Assembly (NCBI RefSeq): GCF_036417845.1
Contig: NC_090020.1
Location: forward strand, 38,176,425 to 38,240,424
Source: Apteryx mantelli
Lineage: Eukaryota > Chordata > Aves > Apterygiformes > Apterygidae
Direction of reading: 5' to 3'
DNA: 64,000 nucleotides
Shown: piece by piece, positions 46,321-60,738 of the stretch
How positions within the stretch are numbered: position 1 is the stretch's first letter
How the letters are laid out: every line of letters starts with the position of its first letter
Translations under genes and position numbers: made by a program
Notes under the pieces: model-generated
Told to the model about the DNA's origin: nothing
Seen by the model: the letters and a program-made list of their open reading frames with translations, nothing else
Databases searched by the model: none

Positions 46321-47645
46321 GTAAGACAAATACAAAGAAAGGAAATTACTACTAGGTATATGGTACAATAGTGTGTGTTCCACGCAGGTATTTTGTGCGG
46401 TGTGTTTTCCAGCTGGGCCAATAAGCTTCTGGCAAGCCATTTATTATTTAAAATTTTAGATGGTGTCTTCCTTTGGAGTCTGGCAGCAGTGGTTCAGATT
46501 GACAAGTAAAGAGATGTCACAGTTGATAGGAGCTTGAACTAATTTAGGCTGTATGTTCTGTTTGTATGATAGGTAATGTGTGTAAAAATGAGCTACATTT
46601 TGCTCTCATCTATGTGACATGTTAGGGCAAAATTACCAATTGTGCTAGATTTGCATAACTGTAACTAAATGAAGAATTGTTTTTTCACATAATGCTGCTT
46701 TCTCAAGAGAATCTTGAGAAGTTGTTTGTTCTGGTTAATTGTATCTTAGAGGAGGAAGTAAGAGAAGGGGGGAAAAAAGAACCAATTACCATAATACCTG
46801 AGATCAGTTCCTAAAACCATTCCCATTAACGAAAAAATCTTAAACATGGCCTACCTTAAACTGCTTTTAAGAACTGGGGGCTAAATTGGTATATGATTTT
46901 AAAATCGTATTGAGAAATCTATCAGCCTTCTTTATTATGGGCATAGAGATACTGACGGAGCCAGTTTTAATGATTCTGAACAATTTTTTTTTTGATAGTG
47001 ATATGTGGCTAGCTTACAAATATTTAAGGTACTAAGTCTGTATGTAATGATTTAGAATAAATCTGGTTTTACTCTCAAAAAATGTTTTTGCTTGTTGCTT
47101 TTTAATAAATGGGAACACTGTTTGTAGTTTGAAACCAAGAAGACTTCAGAAAAATGGTAACATAGAACTGCTCAACTTTAGATACAATTACAGAATGTAT
47201 TCTGTGTGCTTCAGACAAACAAATGTAACCCAAATTACTTTCTAATTAGAATGGATTTTTAATGAATGGATATACTGCGGATTGCTTTTCAAAACAATAA
47301 TAAGAATTGTATGTCCTTTAACGTGAAGCTGTCAACCGTAATCAAAGCTGATTCTGAAGAGTTTTTAGCAGAAATAGTATTCTTTGTCTTTCTCCAGTTT
47401 GGCGTATTTGCAAGTATGAGTTCTCATCAAAAAGGATTCTGAAGAACTGAGTGACAGGGGTGTGAAATGCGGAATACAAGCGTACATTGTTATCTTACAC
47501 CGTTAAAATATTCAAAAGATTATCAGTATTTAAAAAATGGGGCTCATTTACATTAATAGAAAATGTAGGATCCTTATCTAACATCACATTCTTAGTTCAC
47601 ATCAGCAGTGGAAAAGATATCTACTCAGAGCAGAAATAGACTTCT

Positions 47646-48895
47646 TAGAATCAGAGAATAATTTAGATTGGAAGGGACCTCCAGAGACCATCTAGTCCAA
47701 CCCCTGCTCAAAGCAGGTCTAGTCAGATCAAGTTGCTCAGAGCTGTCTTCAGTTGAGTCTTGAACCACTCCATGGATAGAGATTCCTCAGCCTCGCTGGG
47801 TGACCTGTTCCAGCATTTGACCACCCTCATTGTAAAACTTCTTCCTTGATATCTATTCAGAATCTCGCATGTTCAAACTTGTGTCTGTTGTCTCTTCTCC
47901 TATCGTTGTGAACCTCCAAGAAGAATCTGGCTCCATTTCCATAGTTGTAGACAGCAAAACGGTTGCCTCTTCTTAAGGCTGGACAAAACCAGTTCTGTCA
48001 GCTTCTCCTCGTAGGTCAACTGCTCCAGTCCCCTGACCAGCCTGGTGGCCCTCCCCTAGACTTGCTTCAGTATGTCCATGTCTTTTTTTTTTGACTAAGA
48101 AGTCCAAACCTGGACACAGTACTCAGGTCTTGAAAGTGCCAATTAGAGGGGTAGGATCATTTGCCTGGACTTGCTGCCTACACTCTTGCTAATTCAGTTC
48201 AGGATGCAGTTGGCCACCTTTGCTGCAAGGGTGCACTGCTGATTTGTGTTCAGCTTGTTGTCTCTGAAGACCTCCATAATCCTTTTGTGCAGAGCTGCTC
48301 CCTAGATGGTGGGCCCCCAGCCTATATTGTTGCATGGGGTTATCCCATTCCAGATGCAAGACTTTGCATTTGCTTTTGTTAAACCTCATGAGGGTCCTGT
48401 CAGCTCATTTCTGTAACCTACCTTCGTCCCTCTGAATAGCAGCCCTACCTTCCAGCGTATTGACTGCTACCCCCAATTTGGTGTCTGCAGCAAGCTTGCT
48501 GAGAGTGCACTCTGTCCCATCATCCAGGCTGTTAATGAAGACAAACAGTTATTGGCACTGGTCTTAATCCCTGAGGGACTGCACTGGCTGGACTTTGCAA
48601 CTCTTTGAGCCCAGCAGTCCAGCCAATTTTCCACCCACCTTATCATTCACTTATCCAGCCTATATCTCACCAATCACAGTCTCTCTATGTGAGACTGTGT
48701 GTCAAAAGCCTTGTTAAAGTCAGGGTATTTGACATCTACTGCTCTCTCCTTGTCCACAGCACAGGTCACCGCAGGATAGAAAGCAGTGAGGTTGACAAGA
48801 CATGATTTGCCCTTGGTAATCCCATGGTGGCTGCTCCCAAACACTTTCTTGTCCTTCATGTGTTTAGAAATGGCTTCTGAAGTCAATCCCAATTA
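47646..48895 (-). mobile_element. older CR1 LINE, reverse orientation, frame-broken
   Basis: A 1.25-kb CR1 3' portion inserted antisense to FBN2. The 3' tail lies at 47646 ('agaatcagag...gggacctccagag...tagtccaaccc'). Reverse-strand reading gives degraded RT pieces: one at 48674-48892 with EAISKHMKDKKVFGSS and TKGKSCL, and one at 48189-48389 with MRFNKSKCKVLHLE. Several frameshifts and stops separate them, so it is dead and clearly older than the copies at 887 and 12962. Confidence 0.93.
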
Positions 48896-51379
48896 ATTTC
48901 TGTGTTTCAAATTCAGCTCTGAGATAGAGTGCTCAAAATAACATGTAAATAGTGAAGGTATCTTGCGCCATTTTAGACATTTGTTGACTGTGAAAATGGA
49001 AACAATTTCCAGGGTGATGAAGGAAATAAGTAAATTAACCAAACCCTGGAAAAGCAGGAATTCCTATTTGCTATTTCAGGCTTGTTTTGAATACCCACTA
49101 GGTGTCACAAGCAACAGAGAAATGTAAAGGATGAATTTGATTTTTTGTCTCTAATTGCTTAGTGCTTTCATTCTTAAAATCAGATTTAGGCATCTGTTCA
49201 TCACTGTTAGATTAGTTTTTGCTGTTATATCATCCAGCTTATTCTTTGTAGTACCTTCTTGTAAGCTGAACTCAAGGGTCAATTCTGATATGTTTTAGTT
49301 GGTGTGGAAAGTAAGAAATATCAGTCTGTTAAGAACTCTGGTAATATTTACAGATATTTCAATAAATCTCTCTTCTTGGTAAAATGCGTGTCTGCCTTCT
49401 AGCTGAAATAAAATACCGCTGAGTCTGTGCATTTAGGATGGATTTTAGAGGATCCTGAAGGGGTTGGATAATGTTAGGCTGCTTTACAGTTTGAACCTTA
49501 GTTCAGATGGAGACAGACTCTGGCTGTGATGATGGTTTAGAGCTTTTAATAAGGATGGTTATGCTTGAAATATTATTGTTTCTTTAAAAGATTCTGGTAC
49601 TTACGGGTACTGCAACTACATTTTTGCTGTGTTACAGATAGAAGCATTGCAGTCTTTCTTGCAATTCATTATGAAGCTTTAGGCTGGAGAATTCAAGCCA
49701 CATAATGGATTTGAACACCTGTATTTTGGCATCCATATTCCTTAGTTGTCTTTGAAAGTCTTAGCTTTAGTTTACAGAAATGTGATGTATAAAATGTGAT
49801 AGTAATATGAGATTTAAGTTACAGTATATGATTATTTGGAAATTGAGTTATTTTAATTAGAAGTCTCAAGTTCAGTTCTTAAAAATGGAGGTAGTAGGCC
49901 AGCTTGGCTTCTGTTACCATCACAGAAATATAGCTGTTCTTACATCAGTGGACAGAACTAAGTAAAGTTTTGCCTAGTCTTTTATGCTACCTGTTGTATA
50001 GACTGTCTCAGCTTGATCCTGATGTCAGGATAATAAAGCCATATCAAATGAATGAAGAAGGATGTATGAGGTCGGTAAAGTTCTGGCTTTGTGATCCTTA
50101 TACAACTTCAGTTACACAACCATAATTCATGCTTGCTCTGCAATAAAGCATCATGACATGAATTGGTAATGTACAGTGGCAAACTATTCATGTGTGGTTT
50201 TAGCTTATTAGGCATTTTTAAAATAATGAGCCAGCCAATTGTGGGTAAGGTTTTATGATTTATTTTGAATAATGTATGCATATTTAATAGTGTGCTTGTC
50301 AGGTTAAATGGAAAAAGTGCATCTCATTGAAACATCAGTGTTACAATGTGGTAACCTTGTAGCCAGGGATTAATTTCTCCACTAATGAAAATATTTTCAA
50401 AATAAATAAGCAGCTTCTCTGTTTTTTACAGCTACCTAAGTCCCAGGTTTTTTTATTGTGGAAATCGCTCAGTAGACAGAATCTAACCCATCAGATTTCA
50501 AGAATTTATACGGCTTCACTTTATTTTCCTTATGGCCAGTCTTCTATTCCTTGCTCTATAATCAGTTCTCTTACTGCCTTTTTATGGAGGTGACTTGAAT
50601 GTTTTCTGTACCTTTCCAAATATAAATGGCAAGCCATAAATATTCAAAAAAAAAGTTATGAGTTCGTTGTTCTATTTTTCAGTGAAAGATGATTCCTATA
50701 GCATGTCTTTGTAAAACACTTCTTTTATAATAATTGGAAATGTTAATTTTATGTGCTTTCCATGAGCTGAAGTACATGAAAAATCTGAAAAAGATATCTT
50801 AAATGCCTTTTCTATTCAATAGAGTTTGTAATTTACACTTTTAGCCTAGTAAGTTTGTTTTACAACAAGATGCAAAGGCATTGATTTCTTCATCTGTTGA
50901 TAGCAATAGGTGCCTCATAATACTTGACAGTAAAAAGGGCCTCTCTAGTTTAATTTTAAAGTGCGTTTAGCAATGGTTCATAACTTTTTAACTAAAATTT
51001 TATAGTTAAAGGTTACATGAACTTCCCTTGCAAGCCACATTACAGTTATAACAGATTTTGTTTTGTTTTTTTACATTGCTGTATTTTAAATGCATACTTT
51101 TTATTGTTCTGTAAATTAAGTTCTTTTAAATAAGGTATTTTCTCCCTAATATAGAACATATGTAGCTTTCCTTCAGATTGGCCTCCCAGACTCAGTTGTA
51201 TGATAAAACGTGACTGCTTGTTCAGCTATCTGGGCTCCTAGCAGACTAATTTCCGGGCTGGAGACAGGAGGCTGAGCAGTAACTAATGACTGGCATGATT
51301 ACAGTATTTAACTTGAGACTTGCTGCTGCTTTAACAAGAAAGCAGAACCTGTTTTGGAGTGCCTGCCTTACTTTTTCTG

Positions 51380-51403
51380 ATATATATATATATATATATA
51401 TAA
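51380..51403. repeat. (TA)n microsatellite
   Basis: A perfect TA run of about 11-12 units in intron 5. Confidence 0.9.
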
Positions 51404-52932
51404 ATAAAATGACCTCTTCTATTTCCTATCAAAACCTGGTCTTATGGTCAGCTTCTCATCTTTGATTTGCAAATACACAAGATTCAAGCATTTGATTTTG
51501 TCTGTTTTGTTTAAAAGAATGAAAAATTTAAATTTTTCCCTCTTACCCACTGAAAAATAATTGAAAAAAATGAAAAAGACTGTAAAGAGCCCGCATCCCT
51601 CTACTTGTGTGTAAAGCTAGTCTTTTCTAACATGGCCAGCTCCTTTGACTTTCTCAAGACTGTCTGTATGAACAAATGATGTTTGTATTTCTGCACACGG
51701 CCTGTAGTTTTTCTTTTTTAACTGATGATCTGTAGAGCTATGTAGGAGGAACAGAGTTTGTGGGGGAAAGCAAAGGTGTTTGCTTCACTCTTTATCATGG
51801 GTTAAAGGGAGGAAGAAGCAGGGGGGAAGGAGAATCCTATCACTATTTTAAATTTGCCTTCATCCTATGCAGGAAGGAGAAAGAACAGCACTGCTTGCTC
51901 TGTGCAAGAGCGTTTGGTCAGCTGGCTTATTATATGGTGGGAAGCAAAGGGTTTGGTCTGGGTCAAAATGCATGCAGAGCTTGGGAAGAACATCCTTTAG
52001 AAGAAGGGAAAAGACATTAGAGGAACACAAGGGTACAAATTCGGGCAGGTGAGAAAAGAGGAAAAAACAGAAATACCATAGTTGAATAAAAGGCACGAAC
52101 TTTTGAAAGGGGGGAGCTTTTAGCCTCTTCTCAGGAAAACAGCTGTTAATCTATCTTGTGCCAACATTTGTGTTGGTATTCCCAGTAAAAGAGTCTGGAC
52201 GTTTTCTCTGGGCTGTCAGAATTTTGGCATTTCTGTCTATCAAAGGAGCTAAGCGCCTCTGCCTCGTAACAGATGAAGGAAATCCGTGATCAGGGTAACT
52301 GCCTCTATACGGCTTCTTACTGGGTTGATAGGTAAGAGTCCCTGCAGGTGCAGTCAACTAAGAGGTAGTAACCCTTCTCTGTACAAGGCAGTATTTCTTA
52401 TGCCTGCTCTGCAATGCCTACAGGAACTTGGCCTGTGCAATTTAAATGTTCCTAGGAGACACCCAGACAGAGTAAGTGAAGGGGCCCTGTGGCTGGAGAA
52501 ACAGGGTGTTGCAGAGGATAGCGAATGGGGAGAGACTCCTGACATGACAAGGTGAGGGGCAGAGCATGTAACAGAAATAGCGGTTCATTATGTGGCATAG
52601 GAAAATATACACGCGGCATCACCTTGCATTCACGATCAGTTGCCTTCATCTGACCCTCCCCTTACAGGCAAAATATCAGTGATCCTATGTCTAAGTTCAA
52701 CAGAGCAGAAAAGAAAAAAAGGTTTTCTTCAAGACTATAAGAGGGCAGAGAAGTTAATCAGTAGTGAAGAGAAAGAGAAGGAGGAAGCAAAAAGCATATT
52801 CATGAAAACTGTTAAATTATAGAGTAGATGAGGTAAAAGAGAAAAGGGCAAAGAAATAGAACACTGAAACAGAGGTTCATTATGTGGGATTGGATGAGTG
52901 TGTGTGTGGGGGGGGTGTATGTGTGTGTGGGT

Positions 52933-53114
52933 CCCTGCTCCGAAGAGCTAACGAGACAAAGGAAGTATTATTACTCTCTCTTCCCTGCCCCCAAAAAGGC
53001 TGAGGCACAGCAAGGTTGTTACTTGCTGAAGGCTGAGCAGGAAAGCTTCTGCAGACTTAGCAATGAACTAAATTTCCTGAGTCTCAGTCTGATGGTTTAA
53101 CTAGGGGTCATCCT
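52933..53114 (-). mobile_element. MIR-like SINE, reverse orientation
   Basis: The sequence 'aggctgaggcacagcaaggttgttacttgctgaaggctgagcagg' and the end 'ggtttaactaggggtca' follow the reverse complement of MIR-type SINEs. These comprise a core with GAGGCACAGAGAGGTTAAGTAACTTGC-like sequence and a tRNA-derived end with a GTGGTTAA-like box. The front part 'ctgctccgaagagct' fits a tail seen in reptilian relatives. Low identity, old. Confidence 0.55.
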
Positions 53115-54864
53115 TCTCGCTTTATTTAGGTAGTGTAAGACTGTGGAGATTTGCGTACTTCAAGAGTGAGGGTAACTGAAAACACGTGACATTTTATGAG
53201 AAGGCAGGAAGAAAAGTAAGTCAATAGGAAAGTTTTTAAAAATTTTTACTGAACACTGCTATCAAGTTATCCATCCAAGCCAAATATCAACCAGCGTTGT
53301 TCTTTTCTTCTTGCCACAGGTCCATAGTAACTTTTGATGTCCTGGTGTTTTGTTTGTTTGTTTGGAAGTGCAGTGTATTTCAGTGCACAATAAGTGGAAT
53401 ATTTACCTGCTGAACACCATTTTTATTCATTTTCAGCCTGCTTTTAACCATTGGGAAGTGGAACACATGATGTTGAGTTTCTGCAAATCTGTAAAGCTGT
53501 CACTTGGGGTCTGTTGATTAAAGAAAATAGTTCACTGGCATAGCATGACTACAGAAGTCTGTGCAGATCATAGGAGGCGTTCGTTACTGCTAAGATAAAC
53601 ACAGAGTTACACTGTCAACTTGAAATCTAGTCAGCTTAACTATAAACATAAGTTAAAGGTGGTTTAAAGCTCAACAAAAACACGAGTTTTCCTAAAATTT
53701 CTGATTTTAACCATGTTTTCCTACCTCATTTTCTAAATTTTCTTTTAAAAAACATTTTCGTCAGCTTTTTCACACAGAATGGAAGGTTGATTGTAAGCAA
53801 AATGCCACAGCAGTCATGTTATAAAAAAGCTTTAGTTTAAAAGAAAAATTAAAAAAAACCCAACAACAAAACCCTCTAATTTCCTTTGGAGAGAGTAAGA
53901 GAGAATACATTACAAATGTTTGCAGAAATAAGAGACAAAATATTTCCTGACAGAAACGTGACAATTATATATGTCTTTTGAAGTTCTTCCCATGCCTGGA
54001 AGAGCAGAAAGGCAGGTATCTGAATCAAGGAAATAGGTCAGACTAGCTGTGTTATAAGAACCCACTAGTTACTTTAATTATTTGTTTGGGACTAGCGGTA
54101 ACCTCAGAGGTTTAGAACACGTGTAATTAAGTGCAGTCCATGTTAAAGAAAACTTGTTTTCATTCTGCAAGTTCAGTCCTGAAGTCCTTTTTTCATGCTT
54201 ACATGAAAAGTTTCTGGTGCCAGATTACCTGTTTTAGCCATCCATTTTTATCTCCAATTTTATTTCCTTCTCTCCCATTTCACAAATTGACAAATAACTA
54301 CCTAAAGCAGTAAAAACCCCACAAGATGTCTACAGAGTATATCTTTATTTCTTGTTAGCAAGTGGCTGGAAATTTCTCTTTCTTGGCTACGCAGAAGATT
54401 AAATGTTTTGCAGCTTTAAAAAAAGAAGTGGGCAGTGCTGAACATAATGATTAAGAAAGTAATGTAAGCCCAGTATCTTTCTCCTGCTTCCTTCTTTTCC
54501 TTTCTTTGGTGACTTCATACTGTGATGGTTGGTATTCCTTCCCCCTCTTACCCCCTTTTCGTCTGGTTATTTTATCACTAATACAGTGATGCTTTTGATA
54601 GTCAGCAATCTGTTAGATAAGTATCTGGAGCAATGGGTACAGCAAAGACACTTTGGATCATAATGCTAATAATATTTAGCATATACTTTTAAGCTGCATT
54701 ATAAGTCTTACAGTGAGTTTAATGTGTGTTGTCTCTGAATGCAGAAGATCAAAGCTGGTTATACTGTTGTGGACCAAAAATGGTAGCAGACTCAGAGAGG
54801 CTGAACTCACCATTCTCACAGATGTAATGTAAGCACAATCCTTTAAATAAGAGCTAAAGTTGCT

Positions 54865-55090
54865 AGGAATGAAAAGAAGAATGCTTAAATTGATTATGAA
54901 CCTTCAAGGGAAGATAACAGTAGGGAACTGAACCTTTTAAAAGGATATAGTGTGAGCCAGGAAGAAGTTCCTGCCTGTGTTTTGCAGAGAATTCAAATAT
55001 TTAAGAAAGCAGATTGCTATGGGTCTCCTTAGCTCTGAATGACTTCTGACCAAAATTTATAGTAACCACTGCCCACCTCCTCATTCAGAA
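54865..55090. repeat. unidentified dispersed repeat, copy 2
   Basis: The direct-orientation partner of 21378-21610. The core 54901-55049 is gap-free and differs at 4 of 149 positions by eye. The shoulders (about 54865-54900 and 55050-55090, including a shared 'ctgcccacctc') match only loosely. It lies in FBN2 intron 5, in the same orientation relative to the + strand as copy 1. No coding frame and no terminal inverted repeat were noticed. Confidence 0.85.
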
Positions 55091-56840
55091 ATCCCTAAGA
55101 AACTATCATGAGCAGTTACAAGTTCCTCTAAAGCTGAAATGGGGCAGGGGAAGGAATACCTGAAACTGTGTATCTATCTACAAGCAAAAAGGACAAAAAT
55201 CCTTGGATAGAGCAGATCTTTGTTTGTTTGTTGTGGGTGTTTTTTTAACATAGTTGGTTTTGAAGCACTTGATATCTTTAATAGTTTTCAGGTAGTTCAG
55301 ACATATGACAGCTAACTATTTAAGTGTTATAGATGTAGGATTATTGAACTTTGTTAGAAATAAGACTAGAAATCGTATGACTTTAATCTGGGTCTACAAA
55401 AGGAAGATGAAAACAGATTCGAATAACCTCTTCCAGCTAACAGGAGAAATCTCACCAGAGAGTAACACTGAGCTCTTCTGCAACCTTGACACTGGGAAAA
55501 TTTTGTCACTTTAAGTCCAGGATCTAAAGGGGAAGAAGTGCTGTAGCCATACTGCTTCAAATTATGAAATAAATGAGTGAAAGAACTAGCAGAGTTATTA
55601 TACCCTGTACTTATGGTGAAAAGGTACATTTTGATCCACTACCCATAAGAGGAACAAGTCTAGGAGAGTACAAAGTATTTTTTGTTTGATGCATCAGTGG
55701 GACTTCGGCAGATGCACTTTAAAATAGACTACCCTGTCGGTTATGTTCAGCATCAAGAGATGTTTCACTGAAAAATAAAATGAAGGGCTGGTAGTAGAGA
55801 TTCTGTCATGTCTTTCATTCCTCTTTGTCAGTTGCGTTAGATTATGAGTTTTCTTTTGAGTTAGTTGGAGTGTGGCACTACAGGAGCTGAGCAAAGTTGT
55901 AGATGGCTTTTTTGGAGCTTCAGAAGAAAAAATTCTTCAGAAAAATTTGAGGAAAAATTATTAATTTTTTTTAAATACTTATTTAAAAAATCTCCAGAAA
56001 GTCAACCTTAGGGGAGTTAGAGACTACAGTTTCTAATTTTAGTTGAGACTGGGATGAGTGATGAGAAAAATGAATGCAAAATGTGGTTGTGAAAGGTATT
56101 GCCTGGGAGTAGAGTGTGGGAAAGGCAATCTAAAATGCTTGGGAGCTGCTGTTACCAAGGATATGAAGGGCTCTAAGTCGGTGAGTTCTAGGGAAGAACG
56201 TCAGTTCCTACGTAGCTTTGCAAGGACAGCTTTCCAACTAAAAAAAAAAGAAATTAATTTGCTTAACGGCAGCTGCATACCTAAGAGAGAGAAAATGAAA
56301 ATGTACAACTAGATCACTACAAAATTTGAGGCAATTGCCAACAGGGACAGTCTTTAAAAGAGAAGGTGCAAAGACCTCTGAAATACCCTAGTGAACAGGA
56401 AAGCTTTTGTCTAATCCAGCAAGTGGTTTAGTATTGTTTGTATGGACAGTGTATGCAGATTTAAGAACAGGAAAATTTGAAATATTTAAAGAACTTAGTT
56501 CTGAAGTACTTCAGAACTGAACACAAAAATAAATTCTTAGCTGTTTTGTGTGTAGAATGTGTTAGAACAAATTCAGACAAAGGGATGTCCTGATAAATTT
56601 ACAAATAGTGAATCAGAGCAGGCTTCAGAGATCCACAGGGGAAGCTGGGAACCTTGGAAGTTGCTTATTTATTTACTGTAATGGTTACAAGTGTTTGAAA
56701 TTGTGTTTGACATTTATATTGCCTGTCAGTAGTTGTTGTGTTTGATTTGGGAAGAAAACAAGAAAAACTCTACCTTTAGAGAATTCCAGTTGAAAAATAA
56801 TCTGAAGCACATTTTACACTGTATGCAGGTTTATGTTATG

Positions 56841-57450
56841 TAAGAACATAAGATGAGCGAGGAGGAGCTCTTGAAGATGTCTGGAGAGGAAGACCTAGCA
56901 TGCATAAGACCTGTCAGATAGAATCAGACCAAAGGGCAGTCTAGCCTCGGATCCTGCTACTGACAGCAGCCCCCAGCAGGTATTTAACAGGAGAAGTAGT
57001 CAGTGATGTTCCCCTAGAATGCTTTCCCAGAGTCGGTTAGTTTTGTGTTTCAGGATATTTGGAGCAAGTGGTATTTTAATTGTTTTTAATATTTTGTCAT
57101 TCATTTTTCTCCTGTGATTGCCATCAGCTTAGTTTGTCCCTTGCCCCATTTTCTAAGCCATTAAGGAAGATGTTAACAGCATGGGTTGCAGCACAGATCC
57201 CTGTGGAATTCCATTCCATTCCTTCCAGTGTGAAAATCAACCATGTCCTCCTCATTCCTGTTTCCTGTTACTTACCCGTGTGAGGAACTTCCCTCTTGTT
57301 GCATGTGGCTGTGTTTTCTTGAAGAGCTGTTGGTTGAGATCCATTTGGAATCCAGGCAGGCTGTGTCAGCTGCCTCCTCTGTAGGCTTGCTGATTCGTGA
57401 AAGGACTCCAGTAGGTTTGTAGGGTGTGATTTTCTTTTACAAGGGGTATT
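56841..57450 (-). mobile_element. ancient CR1/L3 LINE fragments, reverse
   Basis: 'aagaacataag' near 56842, then 'tcagaccaaagggcagtctagcctcggatcctgctactgacagc', matches the reverse-strand 3' end of old amniote CR1/L3 elements. Further right, 'gcacagatccctgtggaattcc' and 'tgtgaggaacttccctcttgtt' also match. The 'ttttacaagggg' end matches the reverse complement of their RT region. Internal parts are deleted relative to the intact element and frames are destroyed. This class is shared with turtles and crocodilians, so the insertion is probably very old. Confidence 0.65.
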
Positions 57451-60400
57451 CTATTCCTGCATCAGGTAAAGACCTAGCTGTTGAAAAAAGCAGACTTAGG
57501 ACTGACTTCTTGACTCTGATTTTTTTTTTTTTTTTTAATACGAATGGGTGTATGGGTGGGTTAAAAAGGAAGCTACAGGAATTCTGTATTTTCCTGCATA
57601 TCTTTTGCGTATGAAAATACATGAATTTCTGTGAACTCAATGTGATCTGACTCTGGTGGGGGGGCCTATGTCTTCCTGTAACCTTCTGACTTCATTGGCT
57701 TTGTCAGGCTGTATTAATCTTCTTGTTTGTAAACTGCAGAAGTGGAGTGTTTATATAGAAATAAATAATATCTGGGGGGAAGTGGCACCTCCTCCAGCTC
57801 TTCTGTATGAACATGCTTTTATTGTTAATATCACATTTTTAAGGGATGTTTTTATTTTTAGATGGAAAGCTTTTATCTGTCCTTAAAATACAGCATGGAA
57901 CTGCCAGAACATGATTTTCAATATTTTCTTATCTCTGTGCTACTAGAACTTTCAAGTCTTGATTGAGTAAATCAAAAAGTAATTTATTTTCCCGTCCTTA
58001 ATTAGTCATTGACCTGTATGCTGGAAGCATCTGCAAAAAGCACTGGACAGAGGCTCTTAGTCCAAAGATCCAGTGCCTTGGATTGTAGCCTCAGAATATA
58101 CAAATCGTGAAAACAAACCAAATAGCTCCTAAAAAGTTCCCTAGACAATACATATGTTTATAGGGGACTTTTTGTTTAAGAAAGGAAAGGAATGGATATA
58201 AACTTCATTTACAACAACAACCTGAAAAGCAAATTAATTCATTTACATTCAAATTAGCAAAATTAAAAATGTAATCGAATTATTGGTGCAGCATAGCAAA
58301 TTGAAAACAAATTATAATGTCATCACTATCGGATGTATCTAATCTAAAGTTTTATACAACAGTTTCGTACGACTCCAGCAATGTTGAGCATTGCTGTCCT
58401 GAATTTGCTCTGTATTCACAGTTTGAGATTGTCTCCTAACTACAAATCCTGCAGTGTTGTGTGTGTGATTCGACATACATTTGTATGCCTAATGAGCCGC
58501 TAAAGGGGGGAGGGGGAGTTAAGCTTTGTTATTTCAGTTGTAACCACATGATAGTTCAGATATAATCGAGCATCTGAATTCTTGCATAAAACCAGGAAGT
58601 TTCAACAGTGAAAACTACTGCTATTCTGATAATAGTGAAGTAATGGTGCTCTCCTAATGATTGTACCTTTTCGAGGTTATGCAAGGTGATGTTGGGCCTC
58701 TTCTTTTTCCTCTAACTGCCGGAGTCCCTGTAGCATTCTGCCTGGACTTTGCCATGCCCAGGACATTTTCACAGAAAGAGGTCTAAATGATTCTTGTAAA
58801 TGATCTGGTGAACATTTATTATAACATTGTTCATCTTGCACAGTGAAATAGTTGATTGTTCTATGACCTCTGTAGTATGATGTCAATTCATTTGTCTGTT
58901 GTTTTAGGTATTGATGAACAACTACCCAGAAGTATCGTAAGCCTTTTTACTGTTCTTTTGGAACAATATTAAATATATTGGTCAATATTAAATATATTTC
59001 TTGTGTAGTTATGACTTTTCATTGTCTATTAAAACTAGAAGAAAAAATGGTATTTTTGGACAAATATCTCTTTAAAAAAATTGATTAGCAAAAGCCTTTT
59101 GCTGAACTTTTCACTCTTCATAGAGAGGAGTTTTCATTCTTAAATTAGCCACCCAGTAGCCAATGATATGCAAAATGTTCAAAGGATGAAAAACCCAAAA
59201 GAACAACAAAGGAAAGGTCAATGGTAGTAATAAAGTGGGAGTTGAAATATTCATTGTGAAGCAATGAGCTGTTGAAAACAGAGGAAGCCAAACACGGTCA
59301 AGAATGAAACTGAAGAGAACAGAAGGAGTTTGGAAAAAGGGTAAAACCTGTGCCAGACAGGAATTGACAGAAGGTGTCTTGTCAAGTCCTGTGGAGAATG
59401 AAGACATTAGTGTGTCAGGTCAGTTCTTAATCAAGTGTCAGCACCATGTCATTTCACAGTGGTGGGGCACTTCAAGTCTGCTATAACATTACCGGTGTGT
59501 TTGCAAAAGCTGTAGTGAAAGTATTGACTGGAAATCTCGACATGCTGCTAAACTCACTGAGGCATTAAAAGCAGTGCAACGATGCTTTTAGATAAATTTC
59601 AGAGAAAGCAGAAGGGAGGTTAGTGAAATCAATTCTTGTTGGTCTAAACTGAAAGTGGAAAAAAAAGAATAGATAATAATAATCCTTATAAAGGAAATAT
59701 TACTAGAAACATAGTGGCACAGGCCAGCCTGCTCTGCTCTGAATCTTTAGCTGTTGTGTGTGCACCATTAAGGACATGTACTACCTTCAGCATGCAGCTT
59801 ACTGGTACTGTGATATTCTTGCGTTCTTTTTAGTTTTTTCTCCTTTGTGTTTTTTTTTAACTACAAGTTTTCCAGCACTTTCAGTTAATATGCTATGGCG
59901 TGAAGAATGAGACTTACCTTTTGAGCCTAAAAGTAAGATCAAACTTCTAAAGAAAATGATGATGCAAAAGGTTAGATGTCACTGTAACTTGCAGATACTG
60001 CTACTGAACACCTGCAAGGTAAGGGCAAGCTTCACTGAGGATCAGAGCAATTTTACTGTTGGCACCACAGCCACATGTTCTATAGGAGCAGGCTGTAAGA
60101 GGCAGTGGGCTTATTCAGCAGTTTCACCACTGAGGTATGGAATTTATTTTCCGAAAAAGAAGCTGTTGACTATTTGTGTTGTAGGTTACTGGGCAAATCA
60201 GCACTATGGCTATTTCATCATCTTTACATTTAAGTAAACATTCCCTTATGATTGTATTTTTACTGTACAGCTTAATACACGATACAGACTTTTCCAATAT
60301 GTTTGCAGCTTTGTATTTTATGTTAGCTTTCAGCTGATTTTCAAATAGGGTATGGTATACATTATGTGTCCTAAAGAAATGGTTGATGACAAAAATTGCC

Positions 60401-60659
60401 TCGCTCCAGTCAGTGGCTTAATAAATATGGTCCACTACTCTTCTTCAGGGTTGGGGAAGGATAGAGAATTTAGTGATCTATAACAATGTATGGTCTATTC
60501 CCTGCTTGTTTTTCCCTCTTGGGAAACAGGTGTGTAACGCCATTTTAATATGAGTACAGCATTAGAGTAGCTAACATTGTCTGCCTAGAAAAGCTGTTTT
60601 GCATCTGTCTCACATTTTATGGATTCTTAGCCTGTAAGAATCAAGTAGGGTTAAGCGTC

Positions 60660-60738
60660 CTGATTTTTAAAAGGTGATGAACATCCGCATCTCTTATTGA
60701 CTTTAATAGGAGCTCCAGGTGCTTCTTGAAATTCAGGC
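60660..60738. mobile_element. palindromic MITE-like fossil
   Basis: An imperfect foldback of about 79 bp. The left arm 'ctgatttttaaaaggtgatga' faces the right arm 'aggtgcttcttgaaattcag' around the centre 'ttattgactttaatagga'. It resembles the reptile-type repeat with CTGATTTTCAGAGGTGCTGAGCACC-like ends and a CCATTGACTTCAATGGG-like centre. Non-coding and old. Confidence 0.5.

Noticed and set aside
51760..52555. Cluster of 60-90 codon open frames on both strands in intron 5
   Set aside because: No recognised domain, no consistent splice sites, and frames on both strands are of similar length, so chance is likely.
58908..58936. 29-nt block between a tttag and a gtaagc in FBN2 intron 5, looking like a micro-exon
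   Set aside because: Its length would shift the fibrillin frame, it has no Cys or fibrillin-like sequence, and the pyrimidine tract is weak. Chance splice-like motifs are expected in 17 kb of intron.
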